Positions 22,333 to 30,927 of a DNA stretch of 64,000 bases are shown in pieces. The position numbers and the translations under genes were made by a program. Source of the stretch: JAAZAI01 sp050942875. Lineage in GTDB: Bacteria > Verrucomicrobiota > Kiritimatiellia > RFP12 > UBA3636. Below the pieces are notes generated by a model that had not been told where the DNA came from, did no database searches, and saw nothing but the letters and a program-made list of their open reading frames with translations. The stretch lies in the NCBI GenBank assembly GCA_050942875.1, contig JBMNOD010000003.1, positions 1 to 64,000 of the forward strand, read 5' to 3'. Numbering within the stretch: the stretch's first letter is position 1; each line of letters begins with the position of its first letter.

Positions 22333-23453
22333 CCAACAATCTCCTTCACGTTGTCGGTGATTGCCTTCACATCATCCAAATCCAACCCATGATAGGTTGG
22401 AAGGGTCAACACACGTGCAGCCATTTCTTTAGCAACATGGCAAACGTCTTTTCCACAAACATAGGGAGCGAAATCCGTCAGGAGCGGATAGAAATAGCGG
22501 CGGGAAAAAACATTGAAGTCCTTCAACCGACGATAGACTGTTTCTCGGACATTGAACGAACCAAAGAGAACTGGGCAATAGGCATAGTTGTGGACAACGG
22601 CCTTACCATATATCGGATCCAAACGGTCAATGAACTGCACGGAAGTATTCGCAAAAGCGCAGCGGTAGACCTCGCAGACTGCCTTGCGATGGGCGATGAG
22701 TTCGTCGATCACTTTCAGGCACTGCTCTCCCATCAACGCTTGAAACTCATTCATCTTGGCATTCGTTCCGACATCCACGCATTCCGTCTCGGAAAGAATC
22801 GCGAAGTTTTTGAGTCGGTCAACCTGTTGCTGCAGGTTCGGATCCTTGAAGACAAGAAGCCCGCCTTCGATGCTGTGGAAAAGCTTCGTGGAATGGAAGC
22901 TGAACATGCTGGCATCGCCATGGCAGGCGATGGACTTGCCGTCGACCTTCACGCCAAAGGCATGTGCCGCATCGTAGATGATCTTGACGCCATATTCTCG
23001 GCCAAGGCGATCGAAGGCATCGACATCGCAAGGGTGGCCATAGACATGGACTGGAACAATGGCCTTCGTCCTGGGCGTGATCATTTTCTCTGCTGCAACG
23101 GGATCAAGGCAGAGCGTCTGCGGATCAATGTCGGCGAAGACCGGTTCGGCGCCGATTCGCTTGATGGCATGTGCCGTCGCCACAAAGGTGAACGGCGTGG
23201 TAATGACCTCGCCACCGGCAAGTCCCATTGCCTGAAAGACAATTTCAAGCGCCAAGGTTCCGTTGGTTAGAAGCGAAAGGTTGGTCTCCGGGACACCGAG
23301 ATAGTCCGCCAAAGAAGCATGGAAACGCTTCAAGACGGGGCCGTTGTTCGTCAGCCATTGATTCTCCCAAATCTCCTCAAGCCCCTGCTTGAACTCATCC
23401 AAGGGCGGGAGGTAAGGACGGGTGACATAGGTGGGAGTTTCAAAGCGCTTCAT
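22329..23453 (-). CDS. DegT/DnrJ/EryC1/StrS-family sugar aminotransferase
   Basis: A 374-residue PLP-dependent aminotransferase making an amino sugar nucleotide. It has the family start FETPTYVTRPYLPPLDEFKQ; the TNGTLALEIVFQAMGLAGGE phosphate loop; TTPFTFVATAHAIKRIGAEP; the aspartate motif IYDAAHAFGV; and the PLP lysine in SFHSTKLFHSIEGG. It ends ~3 residues into the ATP-grasp gene (ATGA). With the GNAT gene and the WecF-like transferase in the same operon it recalls the WecE step of TDP-Fuc4NAc synthesis, but no dTDP-glucose synthesis genes are seen here. Confidence 0.9.
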   Translation of the reverse strand: MKRFETPTYVTRPYLPPLDEFKQGLEEIWENQWLTNNGPVLKRFHASLADYLGVPETNLSLLTNGTLALEIVFQAMGLAGGEVITTPFTFVATAHAIKRIGAEPVFADIDPQTLCLDPVAAEKMITPRTKAIVPVHVYGHPCDVDAFDRLGREYGVKIIYDAAHAFGVKVDGKSIACHGDASMFSFHSTKLFHSIEGGLLVFKDPNLQQQVDRLKNFAILSETECVDVGTNAKMNEFQALMGEQCLKVIDELIAHRKAVCEVYRCAFANTSVQFIDRLDPIYGKAVVHNYAYCPVLFGSFNVRETVYRRLKDFNVFSRRYFYPLLTDFAPYVCGKDVCHVAKEMAARVLTLPTYHGLDLDDVKAITDNVKEIVG

Positions 23454-23457
23454 GAAT

Positions 23458-24573
23458 TCATCTTTCCGTTAGTAGCAGTTCGTCGTAAATACCCTGCCAG
23501 TGCTTAGCCCATGCGGAGCAATCTTGCAAACGTGTCACATACTCATACCCAGGAAACATGCCGACCGGCTGTGAAAATGTTTTGAAATCCATCGAAACCA
23601 AAGACTCGATGTCTTGTATGGGAATGCCCTGCGACTTGAAAAACCGGGACATGACCGACCCCGCAGGCATGAAAACCTTGCTGCCTGCGAGAAAAAGCAG
23701 GTTTAGCGTTCCAAGCGCAATCTGGCGAGACGAATTGAAAAAGGCGACGTCTGTTTCCCTGGCGAGATGATTAAGCTCCCCTTCAGACAGGTATCGATTT
23801 ACAAACGACGCCTTTTCCCCGAAGGCCTGAGTCGCAGTTTCTTTGACGCTGGCAACATAATCGGGGTTCTCATTTTGCCCAAGCGGGATCACGACTCTTA
23901 TGTTTTCACTATTGAATTTTCTCAACGCACGTATGCAGTCAAGGTGACCAACTTGCTCGGTGCATCGATGCCCAATCAAAACACATAGCGGGACAGAGCT
24001 GTTATGCGCACGAGGACGCCACCTTTGCGGAACGGGTTCAGTTTCACGGGGAGCAACATATGGAGCGTAAAAGGTCTTGGCCTGCGCGGAAAAATTCTGG
24101 GCATAGACATCGATGTCTGGAGGGAATATGGCAATGAATGTTTTGATGCGCATGCAAAATCTTCTGTAAATTCGAACACGCAACTTCTGAAACAGCGAGC
24201 GGCCGGCATAGGCTTCCCAACTGTAGAGATCCGCACCCCAGCCAATCCAAGCAATTTTTTGAAAGAGTTTCGGATAGAACACCATAATCAACAACTGCGT
24301 ACGCCAATTGATGGTCATAGAATGCAGGACAACCAAATCATAGGATTCAAGCATCTTGATGTAGCGGATACAGCTCAACACGCTACGTCGATTTACAACA
24401 ATTTTCCGAAGCGGAATCGAACATCCATCTGGAACATGACATGGTTTAGATTCATCCTCTGAATATAAAATGACAGAATGAAGGTCATGGTCGAAATATT
24501 GGTCGTAGAACCTGATAACGGCAGGAGTTATCGACGGATGGTTCGAAAGAAGGATGTGGACAATTTTTTTCAT
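23458..24573 (-). CDS. WecF-like glycosyltransferase (GT56 family)
   Basis: A 371-residue protein resembling TDP-N-acetylfucosamine:lipid II N-acetylfucosaminyltransferase (WecF, GT56). Family-like features are the N-terminus KKIVHILLSNHPSITPAVIR, the aromatic/glycine motif IAWIGWGADLYSWE, and the C-terminal block NSSRQIALGTLNLLFLAGSK. It sits between a GT4 and the DegT aminotransferase, with 4 bases to the latter, in an operon that also holds a GNAT. A 4-amino-6-deoxy sugar as donor is plausible but inferred. Confidence 0.7.
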   Translation of the reverse strand: MKKIVHILLSNHPSITPAVIRFYDQYFDHDLHSVILYSEDESKPCHVPDGCSIPLRKIVVNRRSVLSCIRYIKMLESYDLVVLHSMTINWRTQLLIMVFYPKLFQKIAWIGWGADLYSWEAYAGRSLFQKLRVRIYRRFCMRIKTFIAIFPPDIDVYAQNFSAQAKTFYAPYVAPRETEPVPQRWRPRAHNSSVPLCVLIGHRCTEQVGHLDCIRALRKFNSENIRVVIPLGQNENPDYVASVKETATQAFGEKASFVNRYLSEGELNHLARETDVAFFNSSRQIALGTLNLLFLAGSKVFMPAGSVMSRFFKSQGIPIQDIESLVSMDFKTFSQPVGMFPGYEYVTRLQDCSAWAKHWQGIYDELLLTER

Positions 24574-24588
24574 GTCGGCAAGATCTCC

Positions 24589-25788
24589 TTAATCCAACGA
24601 AACCTTACCTTCTGACATGCGGTCTGTTTGATTGGGCTTCCCAACGATCCGCGCATAAAACACGCGGTGTTTCTCCGCAACCACCGCCGGCGACATGTAA
24701 TCCCGTATTGCCTGCCGGGCGGATTCAGCCTTTCCCGCTGTAACAGGTTTCGCCAGCACATCGCAAATCGCTGTCGCCAGCGCGGCCGGATCGTTTTGCG
24801 CCACGACAGCCCCGTTCCCGAACCGACGCACATTCTCCGCCAATGCCGTCCCTTCCGCCACAATCCCATGGCAGCCGCGCATCAGCCCTTCAATCAACTG
24901 GTTGCCAAACATCTCCTCCAACGACGGCGCGAGCAGGGCAACGCACGCGTCGAGAACGGCGAAGAGCTCCGTCGAGGGGAGCCTGCCATGGAGCACAAGG
25001 CGCTCCCCCAGCGTTTGGCGCAAGGAGGCAAGCTGCTCGATGGCATAAGGCGTTCCCGTTCCCTCGGGTGGGTTGCCGACGATGTGCAACTCCACGTCAG
25101 GATGTTGCTTAACCACCTCCTTCATGGCCTCGGCGATGAGAAGGACGCCCTTGCGCTCGTCGATGGTGCCAACGAAAGCGAGTTTTTTGCCTGTCTTCGG
25201 CTTCAGTTCGCCGTCGAGCTCCGGCTGATACGTATTGGGAATGAGCGTCAAGTCAAGATGGGGGTATTCCTTTGCAAGTGCATCGCGCACGTACTCGCTC
25301 TTGGCAATGGCATGCCTTGTCCGCTTCCAAGCGCAATGCTCGGACATTCGGATAAAACGCTCGTTGAGGTGCAACCCCGGGGGAAGCGTGGGAAGTATCT
25401 GGAAGAACAACCCCTGGGCGGTCACGCAGAACGGAAGCCCCGTCCGAATCGCGGCCAGCGCATACGCCGCTTCCGTGCCGTGAGCATGGACGATGTCAGG
25501 ACGCAACTTCTTCACATAGGACGCCATGCGGAACTGGTCGATCGCATAAAAGGTGAAGTGGCGATACGGATGGAAGGTACGAAGGAAGTGAACCTTGACA
25601 CCCTCGATTTCACAAATGAAATCCTCTGTGGCCTTGTGCGCCTGCGCGACGACCTCGACATCCATCCCCGCTCGTTTCTGGGCGATGGCGTGGTTCAACA
25701 CCCAGCGTCCGGGATGGGTGGCCTTGACACGATAACGATCGACGAAATCGGCTGGAGGGGGCACATTGCCAAGATGAATGATTTTCAT
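24589..25788 (-). CDS. GT4 glycosyltransferase
   Basis: A 399-residue GT-B family 4 glycosyltransferase. The start at 25788 (MKIIHLGNVPPPADFV) overlaps the upstream O-antigen polymerase/ligase stop as ATGA. It has the acceptor domain with DIVHAHGTEAAYALAAIR, the donor domain with KLAFVGTIDERKGVLLIAEA and HIVGNPPEGTGTPYAIEQLA, then PSLEEMFGNQLIEGLMRGCH with an E-x7-E-like arrangement (E-MFGNQLI-E). Normal length, with no repeat insertions, unlike the plus-strand GT4 at 14.2 kb. The sugar specificity is unknown. Confidence 0.87.
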   Translation of the reverse strand: MKIIHLGNVPPPADFVDRYRVKATHPGRWVLNHAIAQKRAGMDVEVVAQAHKATEDFICEIEGVKVHFLRTFHPYRHFTFYAIDQFRMASYVKKLRPDIVHAHGTEAAYALAAIRTGLPFCVTAQGLFFQILPTLPPGLHLNERFIRMSEHCAWKRTRHAIAKSEYVRDALAKEYPHLDLTLIPNTYQPELDGELKPKTGKKLAFVGTIDERKGVLLIAEAMKEVVKQHPDVELHIVGNPPEGTGTPYAIEQLASLRQTLGERLVLHGRLPSTELFAVLDACVALLAPSLEEMFGNQLIEGLMRGCHGIVAEGTALAENVRRFGNGAVVAQNDPAALATAICDVLAKPVTAGKAESARQAIRDYMSPAVVAEKHRVFYARIVGKPNQTDRMSEGKVSLD

Positions 25789-27227
25789 GCGGACTCCAAG
25801 ACAACAGGGCTTTGCTTCTTCTCCGCTCCATTTTGAATGGCATAGAGCATCCCCACGGCAATCCATGTACCACATGCTGTATGTGCACTATGTCCGGACG
25901 TGTAAGAAAAAACCAGACTCAAAAACAATGCAAAGGCATAGTAGATGTAAACGGTATTTGCATAGGTGCCAAACACGACCGTTCGAAACCCGCGATAGGT
26001 CCAAACGGCGGCATACAACACGAAACACGCCCAGAAGAACATGGCTGGCAGACCAAAATCACACGCATAGGCGTACCAGACACTGTGCCAGTTTCCCGTA
26101 TAGGCATGTCCGGAATAAAGATCGCCAACTCCGCTGAAAACAATCCACGATGTTTCACCACGATCCATGGAAAACCCTTTGCGCCCCACCCAAGGGCTGC
26201 TGCGAATGACCTCGTTGCCATAGCGCCGGACTTCTTCCCGGAAGTAATCATGAAGACCACCTGCCGTCTTCTCGGCAAAGCTCGGCACAATGACGGCCAG
26301 CGCACGCTGAGCCGACAGGGGAAGTTCGTAGAACGTTCCATGGCCTGCAATGGCAAACATCAGGAGAACGGCACCGACGACAGACCAAGCGACTGTGAGC
26401 ATTTTGTCGCGGCCCGTAAAAAAACAACGGAGATACGGCACAACCACTAGCGTTCCGAAGGCGCGGCGTTTGCCCGTGTAGATCGACACACCCGCCAACC
26501 CGACCGCAGCCAAAAGCTTCCAAAGCGAGGTGGAGATTTGCGAAAGCCGGTAGCGGGAAAAGAGCAGCGTATAAAAAGAAAGAGCCCCGAGCAATTCGTA
26601 ACGCGACATTAACTCATTGTCCCTGTCCGAACCCGATGCCCAGTCCGCAATACGCTCCAAAAAGACAGTCTGACCAAATGAATACAACGCCGACCCCAAC
26701 AAAACATAAAACAGAATCCGGCAATCTCGCTCGGATAGCCGAAGCGATGACAACACGAGAAATGCGCCAAACCCTAGCAAAATTTGAAAATAGAACCGCG
26801 CACCGATCCTCGACGAGCCCAGCATGGCCATGCCTGTCGGATTGATCATCCAGATCATGCAAATCCAACAAAAAATCGGCAGGGCGGCAAGAATGGCGCC
26901 CGTCAGCTTCATCGGATGCTCCTTATGCATCGCCTGGCGGACAAAGTACACACTGATCAACACGATGCATCCCAGCTCCATGCCATTAAAAGGAAGTCCA
27001 GGCATGCGAAGCTCTGATGTGAAAAACAACGGTCCAAGCACCCAGTAGTATTTGTCCAAAGCCAGTATAACGCCAACGCTGACGGATAGCGCGGCCAGCA
27101 GTCTCAAATTGCCAACACCGCCTGCCATCATGGCACGGACGCCCATCAAAACGACGAGAAAGAACAGACCGCCAAAAACGATCTGATGAATTTTGACTTG
27201 ATAGGCGCCTAATCCGCTACTGGGCAT
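25785..27227 (-). CDS. O-antigen polymerase/ligase-like (Wzy/WaaL) membrane protein
   Basis: A 480-residue polytopic protein with about ten hydrophobic helices and one large periplasmic loop. The loop and following helix carry the Wzy/WaaL-type motif HAYTGNWHSVWYAYACDFGL (histidine- and aromatic-rich, then DFGLPAMFF). It probably polymerises or ligates the repeat unit made by the neighbouring transferases. The start overlaps the end of the GT2-GT4 fusion by 11 bases; the end overlaps the next GT4 by ATGA. Polymerase and ligase cannot be separated by sequence alone. Confidence 0.8.
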   Translation of the reverse strand: MPSSGLGAYQVKIHQIVFGGLFFLVVLMGVRAMMAGGVGNLRLLAALSVSVGVILALDKYYWVLGPLFFTSELRMPGLPFNGMELGCIVLISVYFVRQAMHKEHPMKLTGAILAALPIFCWICMIWMINPTGMAMLGSSRIGARFYFQILLGFGAFLVLSSLRLSERDCRILFYVLLGSALYSFGQTVFLERIADWASGSDRDNELMSRYELLGALSFYTLLFSRYRLSQISTSLWKLLAAVGLAGVSIYTGKRRAFGTLVVVPYLRCFFTGRDKMLTVAWSVVGAVLLMFAIAGHGTFYELPLSAQRALAVIVPSFAEKTAGGLHDYFREEVRRYGNEVIRSSPWVGRKGFSMDRGETSWIVFSGVGDLYSGHAYTGNWHSVWYAYACDFGLPAMFFWACFVLYAAVWTYRGFRTVVFGTYANTVYIYYAFALFLSLVFSYTSGHSAHTACGTWIAVGMLYAIQNGAEKKQSPVVLESA

Positions 27228-29376
27228 GATGCTCTCCCTTAATCACAATCTGCCGATGCAGGTTCGCGTAGTAGGCCGCCTTGGACGACCAGAGGTAGTT
27301 CTCCCGCACATGGCGCTTGGCCGCCTCGCCCTTTGCCTTGCGAAGCGTCTCGTCGACCAGGCGGCGCATCGCATCCGCCAACCCCTGGACGACGGAGTCC
27401 TCGTCGCCGACCGGAATCTTGATCCCGGCCTCATCCGTGACAAGGAGCCCCGGTCCGGCCCAGTCAAGACAGACCACCGGCCTCCCCGCCGCCATCGACT
27501 CCAAGCAAACCCAGCCACCAGAATCGTGAAAACTCGGATGGATCAGAACATGCGTTTGAGCGAGACTGGCAAGGGCTTGATCACGCGGGACGAAACCCGT
27601 GATTTCCAAACGATCCGCAATCCCCAGCGTTTTCGCAAGTGCCTTCAGCCGTTCTTCTTCAGGCCCCCCTCCAATCAAGAGAAAACAAGAATCCGAAATA
27701 GCCGCACGTGCAAACGCACGAATGGCCAGATCATAACGTTTCCAATTGATCAGGCGCCCAAACCCAAAAAAACAGAGTGTACCGCTTCTCGTTGTCGTTT
27801 TGGCGAGTTCGTCGAACTCGACGGCAGGCAACCCAACTGCCGAATAAATCTGAGTTTGTCCCGGCGAGGATCCTAGGGCAATGCAACGCTCGTAAGTTTG
27901 TGGCGTCACCGCCAAGACGCAAGATGCACTCCGAATAGTTCTTAGTGCGCGAGGCGAATGCTCGCCCAACCAACGCCAACAAGAACGAAAGACCTCAAAA
28001 AAACGCCCTTTCAACGACTGTGTCTTCGCAAGCTCGGGCGGTGAAGTCTCCGCCCCGCCAACCGGCCCCAAAATGTAGGGGATGTTGAAACCAGCTAGTA
28101 TATTGGTTCCGCAGTAATAGACAAATGGAATGTGCTGTGCTGTGTCGAAATGAAATTGCATGTGCAACTGTTTCGCCTTCGATGCGGCCATGCGCTGCCA
28201 GAGCATGTAATGCAATCGAATGAACAACCCGGTCGCATGTCGCCACATCCATCGTCCCAATGGAATCTCAAAGAAGTGGAAATGCAACCCTTCCGGCAAG
28301 TCGCCTGCCTGGATCTTCGCTTCAATTTCCTCTTGGAACTCCGATGTCGTCAGGACATGGATTTCATGGGAGTCCGCAAGCGCAAGCGCCACATTCCATC
28401 CTATCCCCGGCTCGGAACCTCGATCCGGGCCGCAGGAATAGCAAGACAGCAGAATCCGCAGACGTTTGCCGTCTGTTGTTTTTTTGCTGGGTTGCACTGA
28501 TGAAGTCGAGTCCATAGTCTGAGTTGCGTAAATAAAAGCCCATTGAGGGAGAAAAACAAGTCGGAACAGAATCAAGACACGGCGACACTGGCGTGCGATA
28601 ACTTTCATAACCGACAACAACATTCTGCGAAGGCGAAGGGACTGAAAAACCATCGGGGCGTAGAGCAGCTTGATTTTCTCCTCTTCCTGAATGCGCCTAT
28701 TATTATACACGGAACTGACGTTGCTGTCATGCCAGGTAAACGCCGCCAGATTCGCCGGAAGAAACTTGAACCGATAGCCCAGTTTCATGAGCCGCGCCCA
28801 GTACTCCAGATCCATGACCACTTTGTAACTGTCGTCAAGGTAGACGCCGTCGTCCTGAATCCGCCGACGCCAAAAGGAACAGCAAGAGGTGATGTAACAT
28901 CCATACCAAAGCAGCACAAAACCCGAGAAGGGATGGTCGCGCTTGATTCGTATCGGCTTGTTCTCCGCATCGACAAAAAGCGGCTCGCCATAGATGAAAT
29001 CCGCTTTCGGGTTTTGCTCGAACGCCTTGGCGACCTTGGACAAGGCGCCCGGCAAGTAGTATTCGTCGGCGTTCAACCAGCAGACGACATCCCCCGTCGC
29101 CAAGCGAAGCCCCTTGTTGATGGCGTCCGTCTGCCCCTTGTCAGGCTCCGACACCCATCGAAACGCATAGCGGGCCAAAACCTCGGGAACCTGTTTTTGG
29201 AGTGAACCCTCCCAATCCTTGAGGATTTCCAGCGTCCCATCCGTCGAACCGCCGTCAATGACGATATGCTCGACCTCAATCCCCGGTTCGGAAACAACCT
29301 GGTCGAAGACATTCTGGATGGCTGTCTTCAAGAAATGCCCATAGTTGTAATTGGCCGTGACAATGGAGATTTTCAT
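27217..29376 (-). CDS. Bifunctional GT2-GT4 glycosyltransferase fusion
   Basis: A 719-residue chain with two complete glycosyltransferases. Residues ~1-285 are a GT2 (KISIVTANYNYGHFLKTAIQ; VIDGGSTDGT; WLNADEYYLPGALSKVAKAF). Residues ~325-719 are a GT4 (LRILLSCYSCGPDRGSEPGI; FGFGRLINWKRYDLAIRAFA; LIGGGPEEERLKALA; SFHDSGGWVCLESMAAGRPV). The junction (~285-325) is a hydrophilic stretch with an internal methionine at 28517 (MDSTSSVQPSKKTTDGKRL) where a separate GT4 gene would start, so this looks like two adjacent genes joined by loss of a stop. The start at 29376 follows the DUF1919 stop by one base; further upstream the frame overlaps that gene. Confidence 0.85.
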   Translation of the reverse strand: MKISIVTANYNYGHFLKTAIQNVFDQVVSEPGIEVEHIVIDGGSTDGTLEILKDWEGSLQKQVPEVLARYAFRWVSEPDKGQTDAINKGLRLATGDVVCWLNADEYYLPGALSKVAKAFEQNPKADFIYGEPLFVDAENKPIRIKRDHPFSGFVLLWYGCYITSCCSFWRRRIQDDGVYLDDSYKVVMDLEYWARLMKLGYRFKFLPANLAAFTWHDSNVSSVYNNRRIQEEEKIKLLYAPMVFQSLRLRRMLLSVMKVIARQCRRVLILFRLVFLPQWAFIYATQTMDSTSSVQPSKKTTDGKRLRILLSCYSCGPDRGSEPGIGWNVALALADSHEIHVLTTSEFQEEIEAKIQAGDLPEGLHFHFFEIPLGRWMWRHATGLFIRLHYMLWQRMAASKAKQLHMQFHFDTAQHIPFVYYCGTNILAGFNIPYILGPVGGAETSPPELAKTQSLKGRFFEVFRSCWRWLGEHSPRALRTIRSASCVLAVTPQTYERCIALGSSPGQTQIYSAVGLPAVEFDELAKTTTRSGTLCFFGFGRLINWKRYDLAIRAFARAAISDSCFLLIGGGPEEERLKALAKTLGIADRLEITGFVPRDQALASLAQTHVLIHPSFHDSGGWVCLESMAAGRPVVCLDWAGPGLLVTDEAGIKIPVGDEDSVVQGLADAMRRLVDETLRKAKGEAAKRHVRENYLWSSKAAYYANLHRQIVIKGEHHAQ

Positions 29377-29377
29377 T

Positions 29378-30019
29378 TCACACCGTCTCCTCAATTGAGT
29401 TAAGCCAACCGACAAAATCAAATTGGTGGTAGAACCGCCGACCGTTCCATCCGGAAAAATCCGTAATATTAAAACCTTTGCTGAAGTCGCCTTCGGCAAG
29501 AAGCCCGCAATCGCCGAGAATTTCAAACTTCCGCCGCGATTGCACAAACATCTTCTTCGGATAAGGCAACTGCTTGAACCGCCTGATCGCCTCGTCCGAA
29601 AGATCGGAATTATCCGCCATGACCACGACAATCCGGTTGAAATCCACTCGTATTCGCCGCCGATTCCAAGCATCCTTCGCGTCGACGAACGAACGGTAAT
29701 GCGTGAAATTGAGCGTGATGCGTCCCGCAAGCTGTCCCACCGGGAAAAGGGAAGCCTCCTGGGGAATCTCAACAACCTCCTCTTTCAACATTTCGGGAAG
29801 GTTTTCCATGAAACCAATGAAATCGTCGCAGGTCATCCACAAATTGACGGTCGGCGTGTCGAACTTGATGCCGACATCATGGCAAATCAGCCCACCCAGG
29901 CAATTGTTGGACAGGATTGAAACCGGATCTCCTGCATACCGCCTTATCATCCTCTGCCGCCGAAAAGCGTAGCAGAGCAAGTTGAAGCGGTTGCGAAGGA
30001 TCGTTGCAAGCCGTCTCAT
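29378..30019 (-). CDS. DUF1919 family protein of a polysaccharide operon
   Basis: A 213-residue DUF1919 protein. The family pattern is visible in SILSNNCLGGLICHDVGIKF, DTPTVNLWMTCDDFIGFMEN and FVQSRRKFEIL. DUF1919 genes are usual members of capsule and O-antigen clusters, but the biochemical role is unknown. The start at 30019 (MRRLATILRNRFNLL) is preferred over 30043 because it has a GGAGGG ribosome site 5 bases upstream. First gene of a ten-gene minus-strand operon with gaps of 1-20 bases and many ATGA overlaps. Confidence 0.8.
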   Translation of the reverse strand: MRRLATILRNRFNLLCYAFRRQRMIRRYAGDPVSILSNNCLGGLICHDVGIKFDTPTVNLWMTCDDFIGFMENLPEMLKEEVVEIPQEASLFPVGQLAGRITLNFTHYRSFVDAKDAWNRRRIRVDFNRIVVVMADNSDLSDEAIRRFKQLPYPKKMFVQSRRKFEILGDCGLLAEGDFSKGFNITDFSGWNGRRFYHQFDFVGWLNSIEETV

Positions 30020-30204
30020 CCGCGCCCTCCAAAGATCGTGCAAGGGTCTGTTGCGACCCCGCGATTTTTCAGATGGCTCATGGAACGAAACAACGAACCC
30101 CGCCCAAGCCAGGATTCACAAGCTCCATTCTGTTTGCCCCGTCGATTCATGATAGCCAGAGATTCTACCAAAATACCCGCCAATCGGGAAGCACGGAATA
30201 TCGG

Positions 30205-30228
30205 GTTTTTGGGGCGCGCCCCAAAAAC
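30205..30228. repeat. 24-bp perfect palindrome gtttttggggcg / cgccccaaaaac
   Basis: A perfect palindrome 185 bases upstream of the DUF1919 operon start. Related palindromes lie at 44633-44654, 46025-46045 and 57152-57174. It could be an operator or a mobile palindromic repeat. Confidence 0.8.
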
Positions 30229-30234
30229 AGTGAG

Positions 30235-30927
30235 AAGAGCGGAGAGCGGAGTGAGGAGTTTCCGCTGGGGCGCTGCCCCAGACCCCGGTTTTTTGCCGAC
30301 CCTTTTCGTGTGTTCGGTGTGTTCAGTGGTTAAAACCTCAACCTACGCCCATCCGCCTGCGTTGTTCAATTCTCCCACGAATCTCCGCGAAGCAGGGAGA
30401 ATGTTGCCGGCCTTCGGCCGACGCTGATCGCTCAACATTCCCCCTGCCATGCAGACCACGCATCCAGCAGGGAAGGCGGAAGGCAGTTTTTCAGTGATTA
30501 ACGACGGTCGAAGACCGGGAAAAAATGCCTTCCATTCGCGGGGATTAGTGGGAGACAAAACCCACTCGGCGCAGCCGCAACAGCCTTTCCGTGTATTTCG
30601 TGTTTTCTGTGGTTAAAACCCCAACTCGGCAAAGCCGCAACAGCCACCTCCCCAAATATCCCAAACTGAAACCTCTGTGTTTGTACAACCCGCGTAAAGA
30701 ATGCTATGCTTCTTTCTCATGCATCTCTGTGCCTCTGGATTTTTTCAAGACAGGATTACAGGATTTACAGGATTGGTTTTTTCGTGCCTTTCGTGTATTT
30801 CGTAGTTCAAAAAAACCACCCACGCCGCGCCTCCTGCGTTTTTGTGTTCTCGTGGCTCTTCCCCACTCGGCACAGCCGCCTCAGCCCAATTTCAAGTCTC
30901 GAATTTCCAGCTTCCACCCCGTCCACA
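30235..30927. repeat. Repeat-rich spacer between the polysaccharide operon and the AAG gene
   Basis: The 0.9 kb space (30020-30927) holds no credible gene. It contains a purine tract and G-rich hairpin (30235-30288), three ttcgtg-rich modules (30301-30338, 30587-30620, 30782-30818), three actcggcNNagccgc modules (30563-30585, 30623-30645, 30863-30885), and a gacaggattacaggatttac module (30752-30775). The same modules, sometimes reversed, make up the insertions in the GT4 gene at 14.3-15.9 kb. Confidence 0.8.
30681..30710 (+). promoter_or_regulatory. Possible promoter upstream of the AAG gene
   Basis: TTGTAC (30681-30686), an 18-base spacer and TATGCT (30705-30710). The ATG at 30928 is 218 bases away, so the leader would run through several repeat modules. 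It is the best plus-strand match in the spacer. Confidence 0.35.

Noticed and set aside
30020..30427. Short plus-strand open frames in the spacer after the DUF1919 gene.
   Set aside because: They run through repeat modules, have no ribosome site and no protein-like composition.
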